Of a stretch of DNA of 64,000 nucleotides, positions 32,816 to 49,006 are shown one piece after another; position 1 is the first letter of the stretch; every line of letters starts with the position of its first letter. This stretch comes from Latrodectus hesperus (lineage: Eukaryota; Arthropoda; Arachnida; Araneae; Theridiidae). The position numbers were made by a program, and so were the translations under genes. The notes under the pieces are model-generated. The model did no database searches, was not told the DNA's origin, and was given only the letters and a program-made list of their open reading frames with translations. The stretch spans positions 67,593,761 to 67,657,760 of the forward strand of contig CM075854.1 in NCBI GenBank assembly GCA_037975125.1, read 5' to 3'.

Positions 32816-33001
32816 GAATAAATTCTTCCTTTCGGAATGGAGGGATGATATTGAGAAAATTGCAAGGAAAGTTTATATTTTATTTGTAAATCTGACCAGT
32901 CGGGATTGAGGGGGAGAGATTTCTGACCTATCCCATAGAAGTGTAGGAGGTAGTATGCAACTTTGGAAAACCAATGGTGTAAAGAGGATGAGCTAAGATG
33001 A

Positions 33002-33127
33002 GAATTAAAAACTGCATCTAAAAATGGAGAAGACACAAAAGCCCCGGAGAAGCCCGACATAGAAAAGGAGTCCACAATTGAGGACTGGGTCCTCATTGAG
33101 CATAATAAGAAGCTAAAAAAATGTTAG
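33002..33127 (+). pseudogene. C-terminal ORF tail abutting a probable LTR
   Basis: A plus-strand frame, open from an upstream TGA at 32999-33001, encodes a charged tail with KAPEKPDIEKESTIEDWVLI and ends at a TAG (33125-33127) inside the first bases of the probable LTR. A coding tail running into the 3' LTR is typical of LTR retrotransposons. I cannot identify the protein, and upstream frames (about 32820-33000) are broken by stops. An A-rich, mostly purine stretch just before 33122 could be a degraded polypurine tract. Confidence 0.3.
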
Positions 33128-33635
33128 TTGTAAACGGAGTATAACTGCACTGTCCAGTAGGAGCCCTGCCTCGACTTTTCTGAATGGAGCGGCAGATGTC
33201 CGACAAATAAATGAGTATAAGAAGAGACGATAAAGTCTGAGGAGAGATAGCAGAGAAATGAGGGAAAGCTCGTGACCAATGAGCAAGCCAAGCGAGATCC
33301 TGAGCCGGTAATGCCATAGATGTTAGGAGACACCACACTGCTACTTCTAAATGGGGTGAGTCTGATCTCTCGTTCCTTGTCCGTCTGGTCACACTCAGTT
33401 ATGATATATTAATGTGTAATTGTCATAAAATAAATAATAATGTTAGAATCTCGATTATTTAATCAAGAATGTTTTGATTGTAAGTGTAACTTTCTCTTGT
33501 AATTAAGTTACTAAAATAAATTATTAAGTTTTATTGTATTTTTGTTTTGAATTTATCTCTGTCATTCAATTATTTAAAAAAACGAATCTGGGTTTCTTCG
33601 GAATTCTTCAAAAATTTCCGAATCTCACCACAACA
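33122..33635 (+). mobile_element. Probable LTR (3' LTR or solo), 514 bp
   Basis: The segment begins TGTTAG and ends CACAACA, giving short TGTT...AACA inverted termini with the canonical TG...CA ends. Its first 260 bp are markedly less AT-rich than the surroundings. They contain a TATA-like 'gagtataagaagagacgat' (about 33213), and an AATAAA-type signal lies in the AT-rich second half (about 33515). This order (U3 promoter, then R with polyadenylation signal) fits an LTR. There is no second copy in the window and no matching flanking duplication ('aaaaa' against 'gtgtg'), so it may be a truncated 3' end. Overlapping minus-strand frames across it are chance. Confidence 0.45.
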
Positions 33636-36600
33636 GTGTGTTATTAACAACAATTGGTATGGAACAGTATTTACATTACCAGTCGTTAATTACATGAAAC
33701 AGACAAAGTCGATTGAGTAGATATTGACTCTTTTTTTATATACAACATCAAACTGATTTACTTTATAATGTTTTCATTGGCCGATCCATTTTCTATGCTA
33801 GAGAAGTTAATTGACAGATCCAAATTTGGAGACTCCTAAGCCACACATCAATCTTAGCTAGCTTCTGTTAGTCAGTGATGCACATCCCATTTAAAGTATT
33901 GTAGTATTTATACACAACTGTTAGAGCATTTGTTCAAATCATCTTTCACGTTTGCATCATTATAACTATTCAATAGTATTCGGATAAATTTTTTCCTTTA
34001 TCCTTTACGTAGGATTAGTCCTAAGCCTCTTTTAGAACAATGTTTGTTCAATTTCAATGTGGTTTCCATTCTTTGAGAAACCTTTGACCTGTTCCAACAT
34101 TTTGGCCTACGAAACTTCTAATACTTCTATTATAGGATAGAAGGTGTCATATAATAGGACTAGAAACATAGTATAATTATTTGAATTTTTTGTGTATAAA
34201 ACAATATTAAGGCACTGATTTATTTATTGATTAAACATATATAACTGTGTATGAATTTCAGTAAAAAGATTTTATTTTTTGATTTTAATATTTTTGGAAA
34301 TTTTCATGTAATACTTTTGCTATTTATATAAATAGTGTCTGTAAACAAAACCTTCCATCAGCAAATGAAAAAAAAATTTATCTGCCAGACATTTTGATGC
34401 ATATTTTACTAATATAGTATTGCAAAGTTTTTTCAACTTGAATTTGTGAGGACTTGTCAATGAATGTATTTAGAAATACTTCAAAATAATAGCATAATAA
34501 TTTCAACAGTCTATCAACTAATGTTTGTTGAATCTGGAGTTTGTACTAGAATGCATATTTTTATTTATACAAAAAATATCTTAAAACACAACATATAAAC
34601 TTTTCTATTCTATAAATATCAGACTTATTTTGTATTTTAGGTATTTGTGCATATTTTCATTATATATTCCATTACTTTTTATAGTTCAGAGTTGATAAAA
34701 TAAATTTTAATTCTTACACATTTTAGGTTTCTTACCAGAATCCTAATATTTTTCTATCCATAATGAAATAAATTCATCAAATCTAATAATATTTCCTTAA
34801 AAATACAATATCAAATGCGTTCAAGAAATATTTCTATTAAAAATATTTTTTCTAAAGAGATTATACACATCCTTAATGAACTGCAGTGTTTCCTCTTTTC
34901 TGCCACTTACGTAACCTAAATTTCTTTTTAAAACAACTAAACTTTTCTTTATGAATTGCTGCAATAAATGTTTCTTTCAATATATTTTATGAAATCACAC
35001 TAAATTACTACATGTAATTTTTCCTTCCCTATCAATACACTGAAAAAGCAATATTTTGTTAAATCAACTTTTGATTTAAATGCATCCATGATACCATAAA
35101 AATATAAAAATGTACAAATAATAAGTACTATCAAATGATACCTTTAAGTTTTTCGTTCAAAAATTTCAAAAATGTTATTTTTAAAAGTAAAATCAACATT
35201 ACCATTAAAATATATATTGTTATACAACATATTATATCTAAATATATAATTACTCAAACTTCGCAAAATAAATTTCCTTTAGCTATGCTGAAATTTTTTA
35301 TCCATTTAATTTCATTTATAGTTTAATAATAAAACTGAATTACTTTGTTCAATGCAAAATATCCAGGTATGTAAAGTATGTAAAAGTTAATTTCGAAATA
35401 AATGTTCCCTTTATAAATATTCATTCATTCCTTTGTTTATAAAAATATTTTAATGAAGTACCCTTAATATAAAAGTAAAATCAAATAAAATCGAAGCTTT
35501 GATTTTAACTAAAAATTCAGATAATATTTAAATTTTGCATCAAAAACAGAATCATTCATAGAAAGGATGAGATGAATAATTGGGTTGTTTTTGAAACAAT
35601 TTATGAGTAATCTGAAGAAATATATTAATGACTAAAATCAATGATTTAAATCAATATAAACTTCTTTTTTTAAATTAGTAAATACCTAGAATTAAAAATA
35701 TTGCTAAGAAACATGTCTTAAAATTATGTCAGCTTAGAGAGTCGAGTAATAATAACTTTACATAGTATATGAATAAGTGAAAAATTACATTATTTACAAA
35801 TTTAATCAGTGAAGAAGCTTAATCTTAATATTGACGCCTAAGAAGTATTAGAATAGTTGCATTATGTCTGTCTTGTTAATTCAGATCCATATACATTTTA
35901 AAGTTGTTTTAGTATATTTTTGCATGAATTTAATAATTCACATATTTGGACAAAATGAAAATAGCATTTCTCTCAATCTTGTAAATCTCTTATGAGATTT
36001 TTTTTTCTTTTTTTTGCAGATACGTATCTTATAACTGGTAATTGGTATGTTTTGTAATCTAAAGTATTTACATTGAAATTTTCTTGTTAAATAACAAAAG
36101 ATATAACATCATGCAATATACACTAATTATAAAGGAAATTAAATTAAATGCAGAAATTATTTAACTATTTTTAGTATTTTTTATAAAAAAAACAAAGTGA
36201 CCTTTTACAAAAAATTAAATAGAGATACATGAATAAATTCTGTATTAAATTTAATTTACAATATAATAAATGTATATTGCAAAGTGTTAACTCATATTAT
36301 ACAATACATTGATTTAAAGTAAAAATATTTTGTGAGGATAGAATAAGCAACAAATAGTTTCTTTTTAAATGGCCGACCATTTTCAGATTTCAAATCCCTG
36401 CACCTTCTCTTTCAAATAAACATGCAAACTTTTTGAATATAATACTGTATTCCAGCAGAACGGAATGCAAATATAAATGTAATGTTAAAATGTATCAAAG
36501 AAACGAAAAAACTTTTCCCGCATCGAAATCTTTGAATTTCGCTGCAATTCTGAGAAAGACAAGAAGCCAGGTTTTTCCCAACAGACCAATTGAAACTTCT

Positions 36601-38600
36601 GAATAGAAAAGAAAAAACTGAATGATTCGGGAACTCTGAATGAGAAAGAAAACACTCACAAATAAAGCAAAAAATAAATCCCTCTATTTTTCTTTCTTCC
36701 TAAGAATTCCAGACATATACAAAATTATGGTGGCATTCATCACAGAAAACATTTCATGAAACTAGCAAAGATTTATGTTAAATAAATACAAGCAGATGTT
36801 AAAACTGTTCTCATATCAAAGATACTGAAAATTATCTTGAAAGTTTTCTTTTGTCATTAATATCATTTAATCTTTAAATTTCATTTTATTTACCATTAAT
36901 TACTTATCTAATTTCATCAAAATTAATAAAGTATATTTAAATAAGATCACATTTTAATTATCATTCGAAACTATTAAAGTTATTCATTGCATATATATAC
37001 ATATATACTTTTTAAATAGCCATACTTTTTGAAATAATCCCTATTGTTCATTAAAAAAAAACATTCATTCAATTAACTTTTACTATTTTTGGAATGACAC
37101 ATTTTTCCATAATTACGTATTTTACATTTGCTGCATTTGAAAATCAGTTATATTTGTTTTATGAATATTAACAAAAATAGTCTGTTGTCTAGAGGGTTTT
37201 TTTATTTGCCAAAAAAAAACAAGTAGGACTCTCATCGAAAATGTTCTATAGGATTAAGCTGAGGTGCAATCACATATAATTAGTCAATCTCCTTAATTTT
37301 TCACCTTAGAGATTTGAAATAACTATGACAGCTCTCAGAGATACAGATATATCTGTTAGAATATATTTAGCAGGAGTTAAAGTTTTTTATTCATAACTTC
37401 AGCATAGGATATGCTTTTATTATCTTGTTAGGAAATCCAGCCTTGTGGCAAATTCAGTGATACAAATAACAATTAGTGTTTTTCCAATAAATTTTTTAAT
37501 ATTGCTTTAGTCATTATTTTTCGGTTTTGCTTACTGTTCTAACATTATTATAATAATTGAATCCTATAACATAAGGATTCATAAATTTGCACCGAGTGTA
37601 TCTATCATTTCTAATTTTTGCTGGATCCTAAAAATGTTTTCTATCATTACTTCCAAATATGAAAAATAAACTTTTGCATACTTTATTATACTCTTCACAG
37701 TTAGTTAATTAAGCTTGATCCAGTCTCATTTTACTCTCTGTCTTCATTAAAAGTGTGTTGTTTTATTTAAAATATTCTGTCACAATTGGTTCATGTGAAA
37801 CCATGGTTTGCCTAAATGACAATCGCATTAATTTTATTTTAATTATTATATATAAATACACATTTTATAACAGCTATCTTCTTATAAAATCTATCTAATC
37901 TATTTTTGACTATCAAATGATTAGGTTTTCAAGAAAGTTTTATTTCAAAAATATTCAATAGACTATGATTTCAACAATGATAAAGTTTAAGCAGAGTTTG
38001 TCTTGCTATGGATTACTTTGGAAACTTTCTCACAATTTTCTAAAAGAAGAATCTTTGCATGTTATGGAGAATTCTAAAATTTTTTTAACTATTTTCACGC
38101 AGTTATGATACTTAAGTTATATCTTGTTGAATCAAGATTTCAAATTTGTCTGAAATTTTTTATCACTCGAAATAAATTAAAATTTTCAATAATAATATAA
38201 ATATAAGATTTAAAAATATATTTCTCTTAAAAATATTTCCTTATTTTCCCTCATTTTTTCTGTCGTTTAAAAGAAGTACTATAAATGTAAAAATAAGTTT
38301 ACTAATTGCTTTTAAATAGGAATTCATTCCCAATTCTTTTCTTTACTATACTTTCACTCTCTTTATATTTATAATATATGTGAGAAAATATTATTAATTC
38401 GCCTTTCGGGAGATTATTTCAAAACGATGTATAATGAAAATCTGAAGAATTCTGAAAAGAAATAAATTTAAAATGTTAAACTGATTATAAATTTATATCT
38501 TAGCTTTGCTCCAAAATCAAGTTTCAATACTATTTAACTTTTATTTCATTATAATATAAATATTTCACTAATTTCTTTTTAAGCTTATATCTTCTTTTCT
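33636..38600. other. AT-rich noncoding stretch
   Basis: No gene or known repeat is recognised. About 33780-34150 and 36390-36660 are somewhat less AT-rich but show no coding or repeat signature that I can name. Confidence 0.5.
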
Positions 38601-38960
38601 CACTTTCTCCGTTTAGGAACACCCTTTTGTTTACAAAGAGAGTGCCTTTTTGCATTGACATATTTTTAAGAGAAGTTATTTTGGAAAACCTTCACGCTGC
38701 AGTAACAAGCAAAGTTACTTGGCCACTGAAATGTGAAATTCCACAAGGGTCACTTTTCCTCTGCCATAACTTTTCTTTGCGCATCCGCTCCCCACACGTC
38801 CCAGGATAATAGGAACCCACTTGTTTCTCGAAATTGTCTTTTTTCTCCCTCCATGAAATTGCTTGATCTTGGAAGAAAAAACAGCTGGCAAAATTTGTCT
38901 TACACAGATTTTCCCAAGAAATGTCCTTTCTCAAAATGTATTTCGACTTAGCAGATTATA
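38601..38960. other. GC-richer block, unclassified
   Basis: A compositionally balanced block with open frames of 60-80 codons on both strands (38627-38809 plus, 38692-38934 minus, 38733-38951 plus). Overlap in three frames means at most one could be real, and none has a recognisable domain. It could be an exon, a regulatory island or an old element. Confidence 0.2.
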
Positions 38961-39306
38961 AGGTTATAAGAAACGTACAAAGAAACTGATGATTCAGTAC
39001 CGATTTCAAGAAAAAATAATCATTAAAATATATGAAAGGAAATCGGATTTCAGTTAAGTGAAATAAAAATAAAATATATACATTCTAAAATACAAAATCT
39101 AGCATTTTTACAATTCTCATGTTTTCTAACAATTGATGCATCATTGAAAAATAATATTATATATATGTATACACTACTGGCCATTAAAATTGCTACACCA
39201 AGAAGGAATGCAAATAACAGAACGATATTTATTGAATACATACATTATAGTGGAAAGAACAAGTGATTAGATTTACAGGAAATTAGGATGTATACATCTT
39301 GAGAAA

Positions 39307-40356
39307 TCAGTACCCAGAGCAGCCACCTCTGGCTGCAATAACAGCATTTATCCGCCTAGGCATGGAGTCAAACAGAGATTGTATGGCATGTACGGGAACC
39401 TCAGTCCATGCAGCTTCAACACTATGCCACAGTTCATCGACAGTAGTGGATGGTGAGTGATGGCGTGCCAATCGCTCGGCAACCATTGACCACACGTTCT
39501 CAATTGGTGACAGATCAGGAGAACGTGCTGGCCAGGGTAACAGTCGAACCTGTTCTGTATCAAGGAAGTTCAGAACAGTACGGGCAACATGCGGTCGTGC
39601 ATTATCCTGTTGAAACAAAGCCTTAGGGAGGCCTCGAAGATAGGGCAGAGCCACGGGCCTTAACACATCGGAAATGTAAAGGTTGCTGTTCAAAGTAATG
39701 TAAAGGTTGCTAATGCGAACAAGAGGTGATCGAGACTTGCATCAAATGGCACCCCATACCATCACTCCAGCAGATGGGCCAGTATAACGATGTCCAATGC
39801 AAGCTGGCAATGCGCGTTCTCCACGATGCCTCCAAACACGGATGCGGCCATCATGGTCCTGTATACAGAACCGAGATTCATCTGTAAAGATGAAGTGATG
39901 CCATTCCCGCGTCCAGGTTCGTCGCTGATCCCACCATTGAAGGTGCTCCTATCTGTGACGCAGCGTCAATGGTATCCGAAGCCATGGTCACCATGCAGAC
40001 AATCCATGCTGCGGCAAACGTCGTCGAACTGTTCGAGCAGAAACTTATTGCCTCGCAAATGACTCCATTTCTCGACTCAGGTTTCGTGACGTGGCTGTAC
40101 GATCCCTTGTGACCATGCGGATAAGATGTCTGTCTTCTTTGCTGTTAGTGATGGAGGATCGCTGAGATCCTGCATGACGTTCCGTATGATTGTCCTGAAC
40201 CCATCGATTCCATATTCTGCTAACAGTCATGGGGTCTCAACCGACGCGAGCAGCAATATTGCGGTACGATAAACCGCAATCCCGGAAGGCTATAATCCTT
40301 CCTCAATCAAAGTCAGACACGTGCTGATAGGCATTTCTTCTTCTTACACGAGGCAT
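39307..40356 (-). pseudogene. Tc1 transposase pseudogene, copy A
   Basis: A DDE transposase that would cut and paste the element at TA. Reading from the ATG at 40356 (MPRVRRRNAY) gives 350 codons to the terminal TGA at 39307-39309 in a single frame, with six internal stops at codons 18, 40, 104, 123, 136 and 205. There is no frameshift. The first four interrupt the two N-terminal HTH DNA-binding motifs and the linker. The catalytic triad is intact: FTDESRF, FQQDNARPH and SPIENVW, the last two acids spaced as DD34E. Most stops look like C-to-T changes (CGA to TGA, CAA to TAA, CAG to TAG). A segment near codons 215-228 contains a duplicated 15-bp block absent from copy B. The start was chosen by comparison with copy B and the family's MPR opening. 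The frame extends upstream without stops to 40515, but that part lies in the terminal region. Confidence 0.93.
39673..39711 (-). repeat. 15-bp internal duplication in Tc1 copy A
   Basis: The block aatgtaaaggttgct occurs at 39673-39687 and again at 39697-39711. Copy B has only one related block here. The coding frame is kept with three extra codons. Confidence 0.85.
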
Positions 40357-40578
40357 TACAACAACTTTCTTTGCCGAAAACAACGTTGAAACGGAAATTG
40401 AGTATGAGAAAACTCTGGTTTTATACACATTGTAGATGTCGCTACTGTCGCCTGCTTTGAATGAATGCGCTGAAAATCTAATCATTTGCATATCACAGCA
40501 AGTTCTACCTGTCATGCAAATTTCACGTGTGTGGTGTGCCGCTTTCCTGGTGTAGCAATTTTAATGGCCAGTAGTGTA

Positions 40579-41165
40579 TACATATATAATTTATTCACAA
40601 AATTTTGTAGTAGAAATAAAAGACATTTTACATATAAATTTTATTACTTATTTACTATCTTATACATAATGCACCTTCTATACCTCACCATTTAACAGTC
40701 ATTTACAGAAATGTTTGAGAGTGTTGATAGTTGATTTTACATTATTTTTAATATATTTTATCTTATATTTGTTTTAATTTATTAATTTAATAAGCAATCA
40801 ATGCTTGATAATTCGAGCTTCTTTACCTCGAATCCCATACGTGTTTGGAGGAATCAATGTCTATCAATCTAAATTGCAAAACTAATCACTGAAAATCATC
40901 AGAAGAATTCTCAATTATTCAAACTAACCACAACATTCCTTATCATCTAAGAAATTTTCATCATTATTTTGTACATGATTTGATTTAATAATGTTAAATG
41001 ATCTCCAAGTAGCTGAAAATATAGCTATTTTTAATTAACAAATGATTCCCAAAGGCATCAAGATACAATTCATGTCATGTAGATTACATTATTATTGAGC
41101 TTCTTGATTCATGGTGGTGTAGCATATACAACAAATTTGTACTTATTATTAATCTATACCAACTG
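40579..41165. other. AT-rich noncoding stretch
   Basis: Nothing recognisable is seen. Confidence 0.6.
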
Positions 41166-41168
41166 CAA

Positions 41169-41640
41169 TTATGATGCATCTAACCAACTAACAGTTTTTG
41201 GTTGTCTAATTTCAGTTGATATGCTCACGAACTCATCAAACGATCTGCAACGAATGAAGTGTTGATAATAAAAACACTCGAGTTGATCTTTCGCCTCTGC
41301 ATCTAAACAACACCAAATTCTCTTAACTGCCTTCTGAGTAATGATCTTAACATTCATGTAAACTTGATCAGCAACAATTTCGCCCAAATTGGAGAGTAAA
41401 TCCAATTATCATATATTCTCAGAGTGATTTTGTCATTATGGATCAAAAATTTTATTTGACTTAGTTTGTCTTTCTAAAGTGCCTTTTTGCATCTAAGGCA
41501 GAATTTTCCCGGACCTTTAAGTTTAAAATTGACATCAAACCACCCAAATCTTCAGTGGTTGAAATAAAAATTGCCCAGAGAGTTAATTATTCAGGTACGT
41601 AGCATTCAGGTAAGCTTGGTATTCTAGCTCGAGAAATTTT
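41169..41640 (-). pseudogene. Unrecognised coding-like minus-strand remnant
   Basis: The 78-codon frame at 41405-41169 encodes a mixed peptide containing VKRIWCCLDAEAKDQLECFY and SFDEFVSISTEIRQ. Upstream on the same strand, frames in about 41440-41640 read ISRARIPSLPECYVPE and LGGLMSILNLKVRENSALDA, which look like protein but are separated by stops and frame changes. The block is less AT-rich than its flanks. I do not recognise the family. It could be a decayed mobile-element protein or a host pseudogene. Confidence 0.25.
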
Positions 41641-42261
41641 AAATTCCCCAACATTTTTAAGAGTGAAATCTTATTCAAATTAATGTTGCATTTTGTTTGA
41701 AATAATATTTTACGTTCAAAGTCTAAGGAATCTTGCTGGACAGAATTAAATCCGAAAGTTTTTCATGTGAATTGTTTTGGTACAAATGAACGTCCAAACA
41801 ATGACTTTGTTTGCACTTATTATGTGATACTACTGCTCCTTGAATTTTTTATTTCACATCACGTGAATTTTATATTTTATTGGATATGTATATATTGACA
41901 TCTAATAAATATTAAATAATATCATTCTTCATTGGATTGAGGGTTTTAAATGCTTTTATTTAACATTGTTGTGTATCTTATTGAGTTTTATATTAAACTA
42001 GCTCTCACACACATATATATAATATATTTAAATAATCAACATAAACTCTCTTTTGATCCAAGAAACATTGCTGTCCTAATTAATTTAAGTCATTCATAAG
42101 ATTGAAACAACAGTAAACCAAGAGGGTGTTTGCCATCAACATAACCAAACAAATTTACTTTGATAAGTTATATAATTCCTAAACTAATCTGCTCTATGTA
42201 AATTATCAAAGTATAAATTGACATCAAAACTTATTAACTAGATACAGAGAATATTTATTGT

Positions 42262-47608
<5,347 letters not shown>

Positions 47609-49004
47609 CACTACTGGCCATTAAAATTGCTACACCAGGAAGGCGACACACCACACACGTGAAATTTGCATGACAGGTAGAACTTGCTGTGATATGCAAA
47701 TGATTAGATTTTCAGAGCATTCATTCAAAGCAGGCGACAGTAGCGACATCTACAATGTGTATAAAACCAGAGTTTTCTCATACTCAATTTCCGTTTCAAC
47801 GTTGTTTTCGGCAAAGAAAGTTGTTGTAATGCCTCGTGTAAGAATAAGAAATGCCTATCAGCACGTGTCTGACTTTGATCGAGGAAGGATTATAACCTAC
47901 CGGGATTGCGGTTTATCGTACCGCAATATTGCTGCTCGCGTTGGTCGAGACCCCATGACTGTTAGCAGTATATGGAATCGATGGATTCAGGACAATCATA
48001 CGGAACGTCATGCAGAATCTCAGCGATCCTCCATCACTAACAGCAGAAAAGACAGACATCTTATCCGCATGGTCACAAGGGATCGTACAGCCACGTCAAG
48101 AACCCTGAGTCGAGAAATGGAGTCATTTGCAAGGCAACAAGTTTCTGCTCGAACAGTTCGACGACGTTTGCAGCATCAAGGATTGTCTGCACGCCGACCA
48201 TGGCTTCGGCTACCATTGACGCTGCGTCACAGATAGGAGCACCTTCAATGGTGGAATCAGTGACGAACCTTGACGCGGGAATGGCATCACTTCATCTTTA
48301 CAGATGAATCTCGGTTCTGTATACAGGACCATGATGGCTGCATCCATGTTTGGAGGCATCGTGGAGAACGCGCATTGCCAGCTTGCATTGGACATCGCCA
48401 TACTGGCCCATCTACTAGAGTGATGGTATGGGGTGCCATTGGATACACGTCTCGATCACCTCTTGTTCGCATTACCGGCACTTTGAACAGCAACCATTAC
48501 AATTCCTTTGTGTTAAGGCCCGTGGCTCTACCCTATCTTCGAGGCCTCCCTAAGGCTTTGTTTCAACAGGATAATGCACGATCGCATGTTGCCCGTACTG
48601 TTCTGAACTTCCTTGATACAGAACAGATTCGACTGTTACCCTGGCCAGCACGTTCTCCTGATCTGTCACCAATTAAGAACGTGTGGTCAATGGTTGCCGA
48701 GCGATTGGCACGCCATCACTCACCATCCACTACTGTCGATGAACTATGGCAAAGTGTTGAAGCTGCATGGACTGAGATCCCCGTACATGCCATACAATCT
48801 CTGTTTGACTCCATGCCTAGGCGGATAAATGCTGTTATTGCAGCCAGTGGTGGCTGCTCTGGGTACTGATTTCTCAAGATCTATACATCCTAATTTCCTG
48901 TAAATCTAATCACTTGTTCTTTCCTCTATAATGTATGTGTCCAATAAATATCGTTCTGTTATTTGCATTCCTTCTTGGTGTAGCAATTTTAATGGCCAGT
49001 AGTG
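47609..49004 (+). mobile_element. Full-length Tc1 (DD34E) copy B
   Basis: A 1396-bp element flanked by TA at both ends (47607-47608 and 49005-49006). It has the same terminal inverted repeats (CACTACTGGCCATTAAAATT...) and near-identical interior to copy A, inserted in the opposite orientation about 7 kb away. An AATAAA signal lies just before the right TIR (about 48943), a plausible 3' end for a transposase transcript. Confidence 0.95.
47829..48869 (+). pseudogene. Tc1 transposase pseudogene, copy B
   Basis: A DDE transposase for TA-targeted cut-and-paste. It reads in one frame from MPRVRIRNAY (47829) to the TGA at 48867-48869, 346 codons plus stop, with only two internal stops: TAG at codon 136 (48234-48236) and TGA at codon 145 (48261-48263). 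Both HTH motifs are open, including NIAARVGRDPMTVSSIWNRW and RQQVSARTVRRRL. The catalytic positions are Asp 159 (FTDESRF), Asp 248 (FQQDNARSH) and codon 283. Codon 283 is AAG (SPIKNVW) where copy A has GAG (SPIENVW), so the third catalytic acid is lost. This copy is inactive on two counts. It could at most give a 135-residue DNA-binding fragment from its first open segment. An upstream in-frame Met at 47670 lies in the terminal region and was rejected as the start. Confidence 0.95.
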
Positions 49005-49006
49005 TA

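Larger units (their letters stand above)
39172..40576 (-). mobile_element. Full-length Tc1 (DD34E) copy A
   Basis: A 1405-bp element flanked by TA at both ends (39170-39171 and 40577-40578). Its terminal inverted repeats of about 29 bp begin CACTACTGGCCATTAAAATT. The interior holds a decayed transposase on the minus strand. Copy B at 47609-49004 is nearly identical over the full length but in the opposite orientation. A spans nine bases more than B, which matches the in-frame insertion in its coding region. Confidence 0.95.

Noticed and set aside
32749..33392. Minus-strand frames of 115 and 99 codons
   Set aside because: They run antisense through the probable LTR and its upstream region, have no recognisable domain, overlap each other's region and lack codon structure. 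The LTR features read on the plus strand.
47670..47828. Upstream Met (MTGRTCCDMQ) as the Tc1 transposase start
   Set aside because: It lies within the terminal region. The family protein begins MPR, and the same upstream open stretch in copy A is equally non-conserved as protein.
48210..48493. Antisense frames inside Tc1 copy B (and 39790-40062 in copy A)
   Set aside because: They are shadows of the transposase frame.
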